Positions 34,543 to 49,500 of a stretch of DNA of 64,000 bases are shown here, piece by piece. Source of the stretch: Hippopus hippopus (taxonomy: Eukaryota; Mollusca; Bivalvia; Cardiida; Cardiidae); NCBI GenBank assembly GCA_946811185.2, contig OX328107.1:44258360-44322359 (forward strand), read 5' to 3'. The number at the start of each line of letters is the position of its first letter. Positions within the stretch are counted from its first letter, which is position 1. The notes under the pieces are model-generated. The model had not been told where the DNA came from and did not search any database. It worked only from the letters and a program-made list of their open reading frames with translations. The translations under genes were made by a program, and so were the position numbers.

Positions 34543-37500
34543 GTAACTGCTTGCATATTTTTCTGATTTCTCGGGCTTAACCTCAGACCCAAGTTTATTT
34601 GCTCTCGGGTCAACTCGTACCTAAGTCAACTCGAACCTTAGTCAACTCGTACCTATTTTGGTCAACTCGTACCTGTTTTTTGGTCAACTCGTACCTACCC
34701 AAGTCAACTCGTACCTATTTTGGTCAACTCGTACCTGTTTTGGTTAAGTCGTACCCTCAATTCACATGAACATTGATGAACAATACAACAAAGATATATG
34801 ACAATATTAGTTCTCTTTGCTGTGCAGGAACAGCAACATATGAAAATGCACGGAACATGCACATATACTTTCTCAGTGGAAATGTTCTTGTTTGTAGATA
34901 GTTTAAATTATTTATATTGTTATGTTTTATATGTTGGTTTACGCTGAAGAAGAGTATTTTTTCAAGCAATTGTTGTTTGTGTAGGACAAACTGATGATTA
35001 TTTGAGCAGCGTCGCAAGGAAACTTGCCGAGATTTCAGATTTACGATGAAGAGAGATTGTACTATGCATGGAGCGAAATCAAAGGCTCAGATCAGCTAGT
35101 CTGCTCCTATGTTTTTGCATATAACATGTTTTCTCATGATAGACGCGGCTCTTTGTTATTTACATCTAATGGCTATTTTATATTTTACGAGACAAAGAAA
35201 ATAAAAAAAATGCATTACATGTATGGCATTCGTTTCTTTCCTTTACCAGAATTTTCAGTCATTTAGGTGTTGACAGGGTTCCCCTTTGACTCGTGACCCC
35301 GGGTTTTGACGCTTGGAAATCCGAAATGACCCATTTCTGACGCTCAAAAATAACTGCCTAAGCGTCAATCTGACGCATAATATTGTAGGATAAAGGGTCA
35401 TATAAATAAGCTCGTATACATCCGACAGAAATATAGACTGTAATTAATATGATCAATATCTAATGTGAAAGACGCATGCAGCTCTGTTTATCACAATTCA
35501 CAGCTAATCAAGCTGGCGAGTGGCGAGCCGTTTGAAAACATGATAAAGGTATTAATCCAATTATCTAGAGTAAAAAGACAGGTTTAACAGTTACCTGCAA
35601 CCCTAATTAACAAATTCCTATCAAATCATTCAGCCATACTTCTAAAAAAAAAATTTACTGACATGAAGAAAAGATCATTGAAAAAAAACGTGAAAACCCA
35701 TGACACATTAAATGTCAGTTTGAGATCGTCCGATCAGGGGCACTTCAAACATTTTTTTCATCTTTGAAAATGAATTTAAACGTGAATTTACACTAATTTC
35801 TGTATAAAACAATTTGTGAAATCTAAAAATCTCTGTTGAATGATGAGAAAAAACTGGTTGATTATGAAATGAAAATATACAATAATTTAACCTATAAATA
35901 TGGTGGGGGAGAGAGAGAGAGATGAAGGTTATGCCTTCTTGTCTTACAGTTTTAGCACTGGAATAAGTGTTAAAGAAGAAGTTATTGGACAAAAAAAAGG
36001 AAACTAAATTTTAAGAAATACTTATGAAATAATACCTCAATGGATGTGACTTTTATTTTCTCCCTTTTCCACAATGTTCTTAGATATGAAAGACAAACCA
36101 AGCCGTTCAAGCGCCATTTGTATTGTCTAAAACATGATCAAGTACATGTTTGAATTTTTTGGCTTGCTAAACAGTTAAAAGGTTGTGTCCGTTTATTCAT
36201 GGAGATGAGTTGCATGCTAGGACTGCAAGTTAAAATTCATCTATCCACTTCATTCCAAGCCTGTACATAAGATGATGTATTTTCTTGTCTAATTTTTCTC
36301 TATAAAGAAAGGACATTAATGAAAATTGTCTTCATTTCACTCATTATCTCTCCATAATATGTAAGTCATTTTGACCCTTGGATATTTCTCTTTGACTCTT
36401 GAAAATTCCGTTTTGACTCTTGAAAATTTGGTCCCAAGAGTCAATGACTCTTAGGATTCAGGACCTAGAGAGAACCCTGGTTGACATATGTTGGGTCTGA
36501 ACACATAACGTCCATTCTATTGAAGCACCCAAAGTCCACCCAAAAAAAACATTTATATTTGGTTTTTGACTTGATTTTGTTTGCTATGAATGGAATTGGT
36601 CAGGTTTTAGAATAGGTGGTACATGGTATGGCATTGAGAATAAGGTTGTGATGATGTCAGATATATATAAGAAACAGACAAAAAGATAAACAAGAACATA
36701 AAACTTAATTGTTTTAATATACTGATAAAAGTCACAAAATAAAAGATATAAAAATACTTAGGTACGAGTTGACTCCGGTACGAGTTGACCCGGGTTCGAG
36801 TTGGCCAAAATAGTTGACTGAGGTATGAGTTGACTTAGGTACGAGTTGACCAGTTACCGTTTATTTTACTTAATAGAACAGTTACGAAGATCCAGATACA
36901 TTTTCGATTATTACAGTCATGTTTAGTTTGTTGTCAGCCCTTGCAGTTTGGTTTTGTTGCCATATAAACAGTTTATTACCTCATGAGAGACTGACTACAA
37001 CGTTCTTTCATTTTTATGTTTTATTTAGAGTTCCTAAAAGTGTCATACACATGTTTATTGCAGGGAAAGTTACTATGCAAAAGGTGAAAGTCAACAGATA
37101 TGTGACAGGCAAAAGGTATATACCCAGTAGTTTTAACTTTTTACCAAACAATCTTGGTTTTTAATGACTCTGAGGAAGAAATTTTGAAAAAAAAATTGTG
37201 GGAAAAAAATGAAATGCTAGTAATCTGCATTTTCTCCTTTTACCACATTGTATTCTGCCCTCTCCAAGGCAAATCAGAAACACATTTGTCGTCTGTAATT
37301 GCTTCCAAATTTAGACTAGTCTAGAAAGGATATTGAAAAGTTGACATGGTGGAAAAAAAGGGGAAATTACTGGTATTTTCTCCTTTTCCCGCAATGTTTT
37401 CTACCCTCTAATAGACAAATAATAAATTATAATATTATCATGAGTCTTTGTTTAGAATTTTTTAAAAATTTAACAAAGCCAAATCTGGTTTAATGTCCCA

Positions 37501-40500
37501 ATAACCGTTTACCAACAAATTCTGAGACTGAGGAAGAAGCGTCTTAAAAACATCGTGGGAAGGAGAGAAAATGCTAGTAATCTGCATTTTCTCATTTTCC
37601 CACAATGTTGTCTATCATTTCAAAGACAAAAATCATGTTTTGAGCTACATTTGATTTGTTGGATGCAAATTTATTGGTTCAGTTTGGTCTGTTGTAAAAA
37701 ATTGTTGTTTGAATAGAGTCAAAGTATAATGAAATGTGCCATGCTCTGTGAAAAGGGTGTTTAATGCATCTGCAAAAAGTATTGACCAAGGCTGACATGG
37801 GATGAAACTTTTTGCTATTGGTCAAAGGACCAGTCTACATGTCAAAGGACCAGTCTGTATGTCAAAGGACCAGTCTTCTCCAGGATTCAGTCTGTTGTTA
37901 GATAAAACAGATTTTATGGATCAATAAATTTGATGAGTTGCTGGGTTAAAATGCATTACAGTAATACATCAAACACCCTTTTGTTGGAACATGGCCCAAA
38001 TTTTTGCTGACAATTTCAGACCAGACTATGCTCCAGAGAGTAGCAGTGAAGAGAGTGATGAGGAGTTTATGGTGAAGAAAAACAAACAGAAAGTTATCAA
38101 TGAAGAGGAGGAGATCAAGACAGAAGATGTTGTGGACAGACGATTACGACGTCTGCAGGAAACCAGAAAAAACAGGGTGGAGGAAGAGGAGGAAGATAGT
38201 GATGATGATAGGTAGTAGATTACAACAGTTGTATATAGATTGGCTTGCAATTTAATTACTAATTATTTTGTGGTAATATACCAATTGAAAAAGTGTGTCC
38301 AGAAAGGGATTTAAGCCTTGAACTCCTTTCTTACAGGGTGGGTACTTATACCACTTAATTACTTAGATTACTTCATGTACCATATTTCACTTATACTATT
38401 TCCCTTCTAGCCGAACCTGGTAGCTCAATTGGTAATGTGCAGAGTTTTAAAGCAGAGGGGTTGCTGGTTCAAGTCCCTAGCTTGGTCAGTTTCTCTCCGA
38501 GGATTGATGATAGTTTGTGTGACACTGCTGATCATGGTTTAAACATTATGCTGGGACAAATATTGTACAAATATTGGTAAAAATAAATCTAGTGTACTGG
38601 CTGCCATGATATAACTGAAATATTGTAGAAGATGCAGTTTATCTCCATAGAAACAAAACTCCTGCTTTTCAGTACCCTTATGTGGCTCAAAGGAGGAACA
38701 TTTGTACAAAAGAAAAAAAATATTTTACATGAAATGGAAAACCTCGTTGGAAAGGGAGTAAGTGCTTGCAACAGGCAATTGCTCCTTTTCCTACAATATT
38801 TTCCAAAGCTGTCAGCTGTAGGGTTATAGTCACTTACAAAATGTAACAAATGTCTGGTAATGGGTAGAGAATAATTGGTTAGAATGATGTGAACAAACCT
38901 TGTGGAAAACTTCATATCAGCCAGTAGTCATGAAAAAAAATGTACATGAAATTGTAGATCTTATCATGTGTGTTTTCAGTTTCTTTGTGTTAAACTGAAA
39001 TGTGTTAACCTGGGAAAAAAATGGAAATTAGTCGAGAATGCTTGCAAATGATAATTCAGAATTTTTATTGGATTACTGTTATATATTTTCATAGAGTTGC
39101 ACGTCACCGAAGGGAAGTCATTGAACCAGAAATCATTGCAGAAGGTACAGATTCGGAAGAAGAGAGAGTTCGGCGTAAAAAAGATGATGATGAAAGTAGT
39201 GAAGAGGAAGAGTTGGAAGATGAAGAGATTGAAAGAAGAAGAAATCTGTTGAGACAGCGAGCACTGCAAAGAAAAGAAGAAGAGGTAATAAACAGCTTTT
39301 TCTTGGAAATAGAGACCTTGATTTGGAACCTCCAGAGTCAGGATTTTATTATACCCCTGCAAAACTAACGTTTTTGGGGGTATACTGGAATCAGCCTGTC
39401 TATCAGTGTGTCCGTCCATGTGTCCATCCGTGTGTCCGTCTGTGTACAAAATACTAGTAATTTTGCGTCGCAAACTCCTCCTACAGTTTTCCTTCAATTG
39501 TATTGAAACTTTGTACATATATTGATTATATATTGAAGATTTGCAAGACGCAATTTTCAAGTGTCAACTCCTCCTGGTTGAGGAATTATCTCCCCTTGAA
39601 CTTGACACTTTTTTCTGTCAAAGCACTGGCGGGGGTATTAAGTCACATTCAGTGACAGCTGTAGTTTTATATTTGAACCTTAAAGTTTTTCAGATAATAG
39701 AATATTACTTTGTAAGGGTATAAAACTTTGTGGACAAAGAGATAATGCTGTTATCCAGCATTTTCATCTATTCCCACAATGTTTTCAAAATTATTTCCTC
39801 TAGTCATTAATATACAGGCTTGTTTGGTCATTAAGATAGAGGATTGTTTAGGAAATAGATGAAAATATTCAAGTGAGCCATGTTCTGTGAAAAGTGGGTT
39901 TAATGCATCTGCAAAAAGTATTCATCCGGGTCAGCTGTGCAGTTGGCACAGACTGACCTGGGTCGAAATTTTTTGCTACTGGTCATGCTGTTTTCTGCAT
40001 GTCAAAGGGCCAGTGTACCTCATGATTCAATAGGTTGTTGGACAAAATGGATTTTTATGATCCGTAATTAGGTGATGATTTGCTTGGAACTAGGCATCAC
40101 AGAGATGCATGAAATGCTCTTTTGCTAGAACATGGCTCAAATCTAATGCTATATCCATTAAGAAGTTGTAATGTTGTGTGTTTCATTTCTATTAACCCCA
40201 ATCAGGATATTCTTGACCTTGAAGAAGAAAAGAGTGGCGAGAGTGAGGAAGAATCATCGGAGTACGAGGAGTATTCAGATTCTGATGAGGAAACAGGTCC
40301 CAGGCTCAAGCCTGTCTTTGTGCGCAAGTAAGATCCATATACCATTTGGCACCTCTCTGTCCTTACTTTTACTAGATAACAAAATTTAACGACGTATATC
40401 GCAAATATAATAACATCCGTAATGATATATAACATCCATACTGCGCATGTGTTTTCATCATGGATAGTGAATCAAAAGTGCACCTATGTATTTTTCACAC

Positions 40501-43500
40501 TTATGGTAATACTATTTGCACACTGAAACTAGTAGCAGTTTCTTGGGTGTATTAGTACAGGGAAAAAAAAGGATCTGTGAACTGTCACCGTGAAATGATT
40601 AAAATACTGTTGACAGGGTGTTACAGACCAAACAAAAGCAGGAAATTTATAGCTGTGGAAGTATTGCTGTTTCCACTTTGAAAATTATTGTGGGAAAAGG
40701 AAAAAAGGCTCTGAATGAGCAATTTTCCTTTTCTCGCTATGTCTGCAGAGCTTTTGTCCTATTTTTTCCTCGAAAAAATTAACTTCCACAGTGACCTTCA
40801 TCCCTGTTTTCTGACGAAATAAGTACGGATAGGTGCCATTTTTAGTTCACCTGAGCACGAAGTACTCAAGGTGAGCTTTTGTGATCGCCCAATGTCCATG
40901 GTCCGTCCTCCGTCGTCCACTATTTCTTAAACATCTTCTCCTCCTAAACCACTTGGCCAATCTTGATGAAACTTGGCAGGGATGTTCCTTGGGTGAAGCT
41001 CTACCAAAGTTGTTCAAAAGATTGAATTCCACCCATAACTCTGGTTGCCATGGCAACAAAAAGGAAAAAATAGCAAAATCTTTGAAAATCTTTTTCTCTG
41101 AAACTAGAAGGCGTAGAGCTTTGATATTTGGTATATAGCATTTCTCTTAGTGGACCTCTACCAGGTTTCTTCATATGATGCCCCTGGGTTCAAAACTGGC
41201 CAAGCCCCGGGGGTCACAAGTTCGAACATTGGAATAAAGAAGGAAAACTTTACAGTTCTTCTTCTCTAAAACTAGAAGGCGTAGAGCTTTGATGTTTGGC
41301 ATCTAGCATCTCCTAGTGGACCTCTACCAAGTTTGTTCATATGATGCCCCTGGGGTCAAAACTGGCCCCACCCCAGGGGTCACAAGTTTGAACATGGGAG
41401 CAAAGAAGGAAAACTTTAAAATTCCTTTTATCTAAAACTGGAAGGCGTAGAGCTTTGATATTTGGTATGTAGCATCTCCTAGTGGACCTCTACCAAGTTT
41501 AATCATACGATGCCCCTGGTGTCAAACTGGCCCAGCCCTGGGGGTCATAAGTTTGAACATGGGAACAAAGAAGGAAAACTTTAAAATTCTTCTTCTCTAA
41601 AACTGGAAGGCGTAGAGGTTTAATATTTGGTATGTAGCATCTCTTAGTGGACCTCTACCAAGTTTGTTCATATGATGCCCTTTGGGTCAAAACTGGCCCA
41701 GCCCTGGGGGTCACAAGTTCTAACATAGGAATAAAGAAGGAAAACTTTAAAGTTCTTCTTCTCTAAAACTGGAAGGTGTAGAGCCTTTTTCGACTTAGAG
41801 TTTTAACTTACTATCCAGCACCCAACAGCCAATCACTGGCACCCGCATGCAATGCTATTTTTCGACTTAATATTTTTAGCCATGTGCTCTTGTTCAAGAA
41901 ATGGTCCTTGGGTGACCTATCCCAAAATTTATTTGCAGAATTCTGATTCGTCAAAAACATGGCTGTGGTGATGATTGTAGGGGTGGTGACAGATTTTTAA
42001 ATGATTTTTACAGGTGACCTTTTCAAAATTGCTTGGCAAAATAATGATTTTGTTTCCAAAATTTCAATACTTCAAAAAAAATTGGCTATGATCCTCTCAA
42101 AAATTCAGGTGAGCGATCCAGGGCCATCTTGGCCCTCTTGTTAATTTTTTCTTATTGTTTAGAATTTTAAAGTCTATAAGTGTTGAAAATTTAAGAAAAA
42201 CATGTCCTTTAGAAAGTATGTTTATACCCCTGCAAAACGAATGTTTTCGGGGGTATACTGGAATCAGCCTGTCTGTCCGTCCACCTGTGTACAAAATACT
42301 AGTAATTTTGTGTCGCGAACTCCTACAGTTTTGCTGCTATTGTGTTGAATGTTTGTTGATACATTGATCGTATACTGAAGTTGTGCAAGACGCAGTTTTC
42401 AATCATCTACTCCCTATGATTCAAGGGTAGTCTCTCCTTGAACTTAGAAAATTTTTTTTTGTTAAATTGCCTGTTTCTGTCAAAGTGCTGGCAGGGGTAT
42501 TAAGTCACATTCAGTGACAGCCCTAGTTCTATTTAGGATTAACCTTTAATTTGGTCAAATTATCTCCCTTTTTAACTCAATGGTCTGTATATAACATGCA
42601 TATTTGTATATTTACTATGCTTAGAACCAGGCTTTTATATATTTTTTGTGCAAAACCAACTGACTTTTCATTAAAATGACGTATATTTGTATATTCCTCC
42701 AAAACTTTTTCTGTTAAACTGACTATTAAAGAAAAGCGTGTTAAATCAGATATAGCCTGAATTTTGGACCCATATATACCTTTTTCAAAGGCAAATTTCT
42801 CAGCAACTAGCATGGTGACCCATATCTTTTTTTACTGTAATCTCCTAGAGACATGATGAGCTTTGTATATGCAAAGTTTTAAAGAAGTTTGTCCGTTAGA
42901 AAAACTTGTGTTATATGTTGTTGAGGCTTATCCATTGTGAAAGCATTTGCAGACACTAAATTATATGAAACTCAAAACATGAAACTTTTACTTATTAAGG
43001 TAGAAAACTTTGTGGGAATAGGAGAAAACGCTGATTACCAGCATTTTCTCAATTTCTCACAATGTATTGAAAAGCCTTCATCCCCGGGGTCGTTAAAAAG
43101 TTGGGGTTGTGTGGTAAAGGGTTAACTTCACCTGGCAACAGAATTTTGGACTTGCCCATTTTGAAAAAATTCACAGACTACAATTTTGGTTATGGTCAAA
43201 TGATGGGGGTTGTCTTCTAAAGGGTAGAAATCATAGTTGAAAAAGGAGAAAGGTAACAGGAGAAAAATAAAATTTTGTTACCATTTTCCCCTTTTCTCAT
43301 CATGATGGGAAAAAAAATTAAAACATGAGTCATGTTTTAATTTTTTTCCCCATCAGGATTGTAAAAATACAGGCTTGTTTGGTAAAGCTTTAAGTGATAA
43401 AGAATTATCGTATTAATTGCATAGTACTGTGTAATGGATAATCCTGGGGGCTACTTATATAATGAAACTCAAAGAGACATATTTACTTAGGACAAAATGG

Positions 43501-46500
43501 CTGAAATACTGCACTTTAAAGGGTGGTCTGGTCGGAATACTTTCCATAGTATCAGATTTGAGTTCTGACTGCATGTTCTGCCTGCAAGAGGAAATCATGG
43601 CAGGGCTTAGTGCTAAGGTTTAATATTTATAAACATAGTGGCATCATTACAAATTCTACTCTGTGGTAGGTAAGAAATTAGACATTGTACACGTAAACAA
43701 CACAATTAATTTATGATAAAACTCTTTACCAAGTTACAAAATTTTAGACTTGTCCACATTGAAAATATTTCTAGACCACAACTTGGATGTAGCTCAAAAG
43801 ATGATTGCCGTGTTTCAAATGCTAGAAAATATTGTGGGAAAAGGAGAAAATGCTGGTTACCAGCATTTTTTTCTTTTCCCACGATGTTTTTAAAGCCTTA
43901 TTCCTCGGGGTCATCAAAACTTAAGATTGTTTGGTAAGGGATAGCACAGGTTTACACTTATTTGTATTTAATATAAATCTTCATGTCATGATTATACAAT
44001 TATTATGCACATGCAAAAGAGATGTGTTGCTGTCATTGTTTTTAATTTTTGCGCATTTTATCAACCAGATGTGAAAGACATAATTTTCAGATGTCTGTCT
44101 TAAATCATTCAAGAATAACCCCCATGGTCAACTTAGAAATTTGAATTTGTAATTCACATCTCTCTCCTCTATCAAAGCATTTGGTAAGGTTTAAATTTTT
44201 AGTCTGTATATGGATACTGACAATCTGCTATTGAATCTGCCAATGGCTTTTAAATCTTTACCAAACTAAGAAATTTTGAACTGAATCAGGTTTAAAGCAA
44301 TTTCATACAACAAATTAAAAGATTAGAGTGGTCTTTGACAAGTTTGAAAACATTGTGGGAGAAGGAGAAAAAGCATATTCTCCTCTTCCCACAGTGTTTT
44401 CATAGGGCTTCTTCAAAGGGTCATTAAATCATAGGCTTGTGTTGTAAGGGGTGTTAAAAAATCACACAAACAGAATATGAACAGTTACTGTTAGGCAATT
44501 TCTCTATGTCACTGTCTTCCAAGTGTTATCTGATACAAAGTGTCATTGAAAAGATGGAAGTTAACATTGAAAGATTAAGACATGAATTTTTCCAGACCTT
44601 CATTCTTCATACAGAAAAGAATGATAATTTCCTGTCTGAAAACATTGCAACAGTAGTTCTTATTATGCACATGAGCAGACAGAGGTGCTGCTTCAATGCT
44701 TTATCAGGAAATATCCCTTTGAACATTACTTGAAATTAACCAATAAATTGGAATTATCAAATGTTAAGCTAAAAACTGCTTGGTAAATTGAATGAACTTC
44801 TAGCCACTGTTAAAAAAAACAAAAAAACTTGAAATATTTTGCTTTCAAAGTTGCTTTCATGATGTCAGACAGTATAAAACCCAAGATTAGACTGCATTTT
44901 TATATATAGTTTCATACATAGATAGAAAGGTAATAAAAAGGTAATTATCAAGATTTGAGTTTTCTATTATTCACATATTTTCAGACGAGACAGAATAACA
45001 GTCCAAGAAAGGGAAAGAAATGAAGCCAAACAGAAGGACCTTGAACTTGAGGCCAAGAAGTTAGCAGAGGAAAGAAGAAAACAGACTCTGAAGGTGAATC
45101 TGCTTGTTATTACTGTGACATCTGTTAACACTACCTCAGGTCAAACTTTAACCTTTTCCCACACATTCCCTAGTTTTAACAATTCTGACGAAGAAGGCTT
45201 TGGAAAATATTGTGGGAAAAGGAGAAAATGCTGGTGACCAGCGTTTTCTCCTTTTCTCACAATGTTTTCTAACGTTCCAATAGCAAACACATGTATCCGT
45301 TTTGAGCCATAAATATTTTGTCGTATGCAAAAGCTTTCAATTTGGGCAAGTCTATAATTTTGTCTCTTAGTAAAGGGTAAAAGGAAATGTTTAGAAGTTT
45401 TCGTTAAAGTTTTCAGTGTATTGCTAGCTTTTGATCTGTAAAACTGAAAAAACAAATGTTATTGTATGGGTTGACATTATGTTGATAAACATGTGTTTTA
45501 GATCCATTGTATTTTGTAGTTTTTGGGTTGATGACAGTAAAATTTCACTGTGCATTAATTATACTATTGTGATACCAAATATCATAGCTTATGGCTGTTT
45601 ATGAAGATTTCCAAGATGTGAAAATCACTGCCAAAGAAAAATTCTATCAGGATCTTACAAAAAAAATAGTGGGAAAAGGAGAAATGGCTAGTTTCCCAAC
45701 ATTTTTTTTCTATCTTTGCAGAGAACATCATCTCATCTGTATAAATGTAAAGCAATTTGTCTTCAGATACTTTTGAATTGGAAGAGTGTAAAATTTGTTG
45801 TTTATTAACTCTGTACCCTATAATCCTGAATTTTAACAATACTTACGGATTTGGCTTTTGAAAACATTGTGGGAAAAGGAAAAAATCCTGGCAACGAGCA
45901 TTTTTGCCTCTACCCATAATATTTTCTACCCTTTCGAAGACCAATTTCATAGTTTGTGTGACATTTGATTTGTCATCTGCAGATGCTTTCAACATGGTCC
46001 AGTTTAAAATTTTGTTGTTTGGTGAAGACTTAACTCCTTTACCACACGAGAAAAATACAGACGCATCCCAAATGAATGCATTTGCAGATGACATCTTAAA
46101 TATGACTCAAATGATGGAATTGGTCTTTGATAGGGTAAAAACATTGTGGGAAAAGGAGAAAATACTGGTAACCAGCATTTTCTCCTTTTTCTGCCAGGTT
46201 TTCAAAAAGCTTTTTCCTCAAGATCGTTAAAAGTTGAGATTGTAATGTAAAGGGTTAAGATGTCTGTATCGTGTAGATGGTGGAAGATGAACGACGTAGA
46301 GAAATGGAGGAAGAGAAGGGTGTGCTGGATGCTTGCGATGCTTTAGATAGTGGGGATGATAATGATGAAGAAGCGTATGAAGCATGGAAGGTACGCGAGT
46401 TGAGACGTCTCAAACGTGATAGAGAGGAACGTGAAGCGTAAGTTGACCAAGTTATTGTATTTTTGTTTTCACTTCACTATGTTGACATATGCTACAAAAA

Positions 46501-49500
46501 TGTCTTGGAAAAGATTTTTTGTTAATTTTTTACCTTGCAAAAAAAATTTAGACTCCTGTTAATTAAAAGCATTTTCAAACAAAAAATTAAGCACAACTCA
46601 AATGATGGGATTTCTCTTGGAAAAGGTAGAACACGTGGAGTGAAAAGCAGGATTATGGGAAAAGTCTTTTAGAATTTCTGGTTGTTCCAAAGGATAAGTG
46701 CTTGTACTTATCAGCTCGTGTTGTCTTCGTACAAGACTGAATGATACATTTTTTTAGAAAACAGTACAACAGCAGCTCATATTAGCAATCAGAATAGATG
46801 CTGCATTTTTTTTCTAAGACACATCCATTCCTACCATAGTTAGAGTTAACTTCTTTATTCAAATCACTACAAGTTTGAATAATCAAAATTTTTGTGATAT
46901 GAAAGTGTAGGTATTATGTATTCTATTTTCAAATTCTTTTGTAAGGATTGAGAAAGAGAAGTTAGAGATAGACAGATTACACAATATGACAGAAGAGGAA
47001 AGAAAATCAGAATTCCAGCACAATCCCAAAGTCAGGATCAACAAAGCACCGAAAGGGAAATATAAATTTTTACAGAAGTATTATCACAGAGGAGCTTTCT
47101 TTATGGTAAGCTTTTTAGCAAGGCGCTTTTCGAAGAAAACATTGAGGTATTGTCATTATCCCTATCATTGTCTGCGTCATTGTCATGGTGCTAAATCTTT
47201 GACATTTTATAATATCTCTATCATTACTGAAGACATTTACTTCAGACTGGGACTAATTGTTAACTATCTAAAGGGAAACCCATACAACAAGGGTAGGTGA
47301 CCTTCAAAATATTTTTGACACAGTTATGCCCCTTTTTTGATTTAGAGTTTTCACTGAAAATGAGTCTATTTCTTAAAGCACCTGCAGCTGAGCATTATGG
47401 AAAGGGGGTTGTTCATGAAGACAAAGGCCACACTGTCTTTTGGGGGGAAGGTTTATGAAGGTCAGACTGTACAGGACATGCAGTATGACCTTGGATCTAT
47501 GCTGTCTGCTATTTTAAGAAATATTCTTGCAAAAAATTCTTGAAAATGCAATGCCATGGTCTATATTCCTGATAAAAAAAAAGTCCATTTCATTTATCTT
47601 ACACCACCTAGGTTGATATTAGATTATTAAAGAGGCCCTGATACTCATTTTCAGCCAGTTTTAACTCATTTTGTCTTTATTTTATCAAACTATAGTCATT
47701 CTCATATCTTCATGCCAAATATTGCGCCTCAAGGTTGCAAGGTTGCTTAGATTATGGTCGATAGAAAATGCATTTCGCTGAACTGCGGCCTTCCATGTAA
47801 AAAGACTCGTTGTTTCCGGTTTTTGAATCGAAGATTTCGATATGTCCGTTATACACTCGCTTAGATTCATATGATGATCATGCATTCTGTCACGTGATTA
47901 TATTTGACCTTCGCTCTGTGTCTAATGAGGTAAACGAAGAAAAATGGAGGCTTCTCTGTTGCAGCCTCAATTTTCAGATGGAGGTCGCAGCCTATATATG
48001 CAAATTACACCGTATCCGACTCTAGGCGGAAACCAACGATAAATTTCCATGACGCACCGCCATTGTTTACAGCTCCGATTGTCAGCCAGTTTTCTTCTGA
48101 CCAATGTTCGGTTTCTAATACAAATCTCTGTGTTTCTTTTTTTCAAGTAAACCATATATGTCAGTAATTTATCCATGTTTACACAAAGGACTGATTTCTG
48201 TACCATTCCAAATTGTTTGAAATTTAACAGCGTTTTTGCTCACCGGCTGTAGACGGGCATCTTTAATTTTTGACTGGACAATCCCGTTTTAACAACCCTG
48301 AAGAAAAAGCCTCCTAAAAGCATTTTGGGAAAAGGAGAAAATACTGGTAGCCACATTTTCTCCTTTTCCTACATTGTTTTCATTTTCTGCCAATTCAAGG
48401 ACATATACTATCATATGAAAATCATTTGATCTGTTTCTGTAAGTTTCATCAAGGAATATGGACAAGTTTAAAATAATGCTGTGTGATATATAGGATCTGA
48501 TAGGAGTTGGTTTTTGAGATATAATTTTATTAAACGAGTCTAGAGAAAATGTTATTAAGCAAGCCTTTGGCAAGCTTAATAACATTTTTTCTTGACAAGT
48601 TTAATAAAATTTATCTCAAACACCAACGAATGTCAGATTCTTTTTATCACAAAACGATATCTCGCAGAAATGCAAAGCTATCTATAGATCTAGATGCACC
48701 CGCGGTAATATCCATAAAAACCCATTCACTTCTGTAAAATACATACAAAATGATGTCAAAAGTGGCGTCACACAATTGTGATATCAAACATGTATGAGAT
48801 AAGAAAATTCGTAATGGGTATATTACACTGAAAAGAAGGGAGGTTATGTGATAACAAGGGTTAACTACTGTTTATTTGTTTATTGTTACACAGGATAGAG
48901 AGGAGGATAAGTTGAAACAGGACTTCTCACAACCCACTCTGGAGGATCACTTTGATAAAACTGTCTTACCTAAAGTTATGCAGGTAAGTACTCTCTTTAA
49001 GATCAGGGTCCGTATTTACCAAACTTTCTTGATTTCATTTTCAGAGTAATTCTTGATTTAGAAAGTAACACAATTTCTTTCTGATTGGCTAAACCAAATG
49101 GTTTAGCCAATCAGAAGTTGTGTTACTTTCAAATTCAGAAGATTCATGAGAATTAGACTTAAAATGTTCTAAAGGACAGATGGTGTGTACAATTCCAAAC
49201 TAAGTTTGTAGAGATAGAGTAAGACTTAATCATAACCACCAAAATTTTAAAATGAAGAAAATGTCATACCTTTGTTGTTGTTCAGATTTTTTCACTTTAT
49301 ATAGTCTAAATTGTTGCAGATTTTGTTTTCGTACACTGTTCATAATGAGAGCTTTATCAAATGTTTGAAGGTCACTCTTTCATGAAGGCATTCCATTTTT
49401 TAAGCCTACTGAATAATCCCAGTTTAATGACCAGTGGCAATAAAGCTTTTGGAAACTTACGTGGGAAAAGGAGAAAATGCTGCTAGCCAGCATTTTCTCC

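Noticed and set aside
34607..34755. CRISPR-like regularly spaced repeats (GTCAACTCGTACCT)
   Set aside because: Spacers are 2-8 bp and not unique; the array is mirrored at 36760-36853, so it is a transposon terminus in a eukaryotic intron.
38976..39560. 194-codon minus-strand ORF
   Set aside because: It is antisense to MFAP1 exon 4 (acidic codons read backwards give Phe/Leu/Ser-rich sequence) and a family G repeat.
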